Below are positions 4,575-5,211 of a stretch of DNA of 5,211 bases, piece after piece. The translations under genes were made by a program, and so were the position numbers. The notes below the pieces were generated by a model. That model worked only from the letters and a program-made list of their open reading frames with translations, did no database searches and had not been told where the DNA came from. How positions within the stretch are numbered: the first letter of the stretch is position 1; each line of letters begins with the position of its first letter. Source of the DNA: Lactobacillus sp. (GTDB lineage: Bacteria > Pseudomonadota > Alphaproteobacteria > RF32 > CAG-239). The DNA lies in contig JAISFX010000154.1 of NCBI GenBank assembly GCA_031263385.1, positions 1 to 5,211 of the forward strand, read 5' to 3'.

Positions 4575-5211
4575 CTATTTCAGGGTACCTTTTTTATTGT
4601 GTTTTGTCAGTTTAATAAATGTGTTTAATAATGAGTTCCTGATAATTAATTTAATATATTTCTCTGCATCAATATAGGTTATTCCTATTTTCTTCATGTA
4701 ATTAATACAGTCATCATTAAAGAATGAATTAGTTATGTATATCATGGTGATAGGGTGCATTTCTGATAATATGAGTTTCTCCTTTTTAGAATATATATAA
4801 GCTTTGCTTCCACCAACAAATTCTTTTAATTCATTTAGCTTTATTCCAGCATTTGTTTTTCTTCGAGTTTTACACTGTATTATTAAGTGTACTTTCACAT
4901 CAGTTTGTGGAAGATTAAAATCTCCATATATGTCAACACAGTAGCTGTCATCAGTATCACAATGTATTGTTTCTTTGAATGAGCTGCCAATATACATATT
5001 CTCTATTAACTTCTTAGTAAGTAGTGCAAAGCTCTCTCCTTTTAGTAATCTTAAAGACGTATGATATTTGCTGCAATCTGGACAAACTATTTCAATGTAA
5101 AATGTGCTATGGTCAATTATTTTATAAAATTGCTTATAATCCTCTTCTTTTTTATCAAAAATGTTTCTTAAAGGCTCTTTCATTCCCTCTACATGCTCAG
5201 CAATTGTATCG
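4575..5211 (-). CDS. Mrr-like restriction endonuclease-fold protein, 5' end probably beyond the window
   Basis: The protein probably cleaves DNA as a PD-(D/E)xK nuclease related to the Mrr catalytic domain, whose members often restrict modified foreign DNA. Counting from the Met at 5183, VDIYG (83-87, Asp 84) and LIIQCK (100-105, Gln 103 and Lys 105) fit the D...QxK active site, with Glu 118 or Glu 121 on the following helix. The end, YITNSFFNDDCINYMKKIGI then TYIDA, matches the Mrr 'TTS.F...A..YA...GI.LID' block. CPDC (34-37), with other Cys and His residues nearby (H41, C75, C82), may bind zinc. The frame stays open upstream to the window edge (in-frame EHVEG precedes the Met). The Met at 5183 has its only GAGG just 2 bases away, too close for a good start, so I infer a start outside the window. 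No methylase partner is visible. Confidence 0.72.
   Translation of the reverse strand, partial: DTIAEHVEGMKEPLRNIFDKKEEDYKQFYKIIDHSTFYIEIVCPDCSKYHTSLRLLKGESFALLTKKLIENMYIGSSFKETIHCDTDDSYCVDIYGDFNLPQTDVKVHLIIQCKTRRKTNAGIKLNELKEFVGGSKAYIYSKKEKLILSEMHPITMIYITNSFFNDDCINYMKKIGITYIDAEKYIKLIIRNSLLNTFIKLTKHNKKGTLK

Overview
The window is AT-rich bacterial DNA and most likely comes from an alphaproteobacterium, perhaps a low-GC, host-associated lineage. Two things support this: a 67-residue cold-shock protein with the alphaproteobacterial-type 'DVFVHI..LE..GL..L..GQ' pattern, and an initiator tRNA with an A-U/G-C/G-C anticodon stem. The organism is inferred from family resemblance only, since no marker gene is long enough to settle it.

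The left part (1-1070) holds minus-strand genes. A RimJ/RimL-type N-acetyltransferase is cut by the window edge. Just upstream of it lies an endonuclease/exonuclease/phosphatase (EEP) gene that looks broken: its two halves are in different frames, and the middle of the domain is missing. Overlapping divergent promoters near 1013-1048 could serve this unit and the plus-strand genes.

The middle part (1072-3300) is read on the plus strand. It contains an HD-domain phosphohydrolase, a cold-shock protein with a good terminator, and a second GNAT acetyltransferase. That acetyltransferase sits directly behind an apparent leader made of a promoter, a 23-codon Arg-rich micro-ORF and a strong intrinsic terminator, which looks like an attenuator. 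Next comes an intact initiator tRNA (CAU anticodon, encoded CCA) with its own upstream TTGACA box, a conspicuous leader hairpin and a strong terminator.

The right part (about 3300-5211) looks like accessory DNA beside the tRNA gene. It opens with a perfect 11-bp tandem repeat. It then carries a minus-strand helical protein resembling DUF5677, a divergent 61-residue unknown protein, a non-coding patch of short repeats and hairpins, and a minus-strand Mrr-like nuclease with a CPxC motif, whose start probably lies beyond the right edge. The Mrr-like nuclease next to an orphan helical protein beside a tRNA suggests a small defence or genomic island. No integrase or transposase is visible, so this remains inference.

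The most interesting points are the attenuator-like leader before the second GNAT gene, the non-canonical initiator tRNA stem, the repeat cluster at 4441-4541, and the tRNA-flanking accessory genes.
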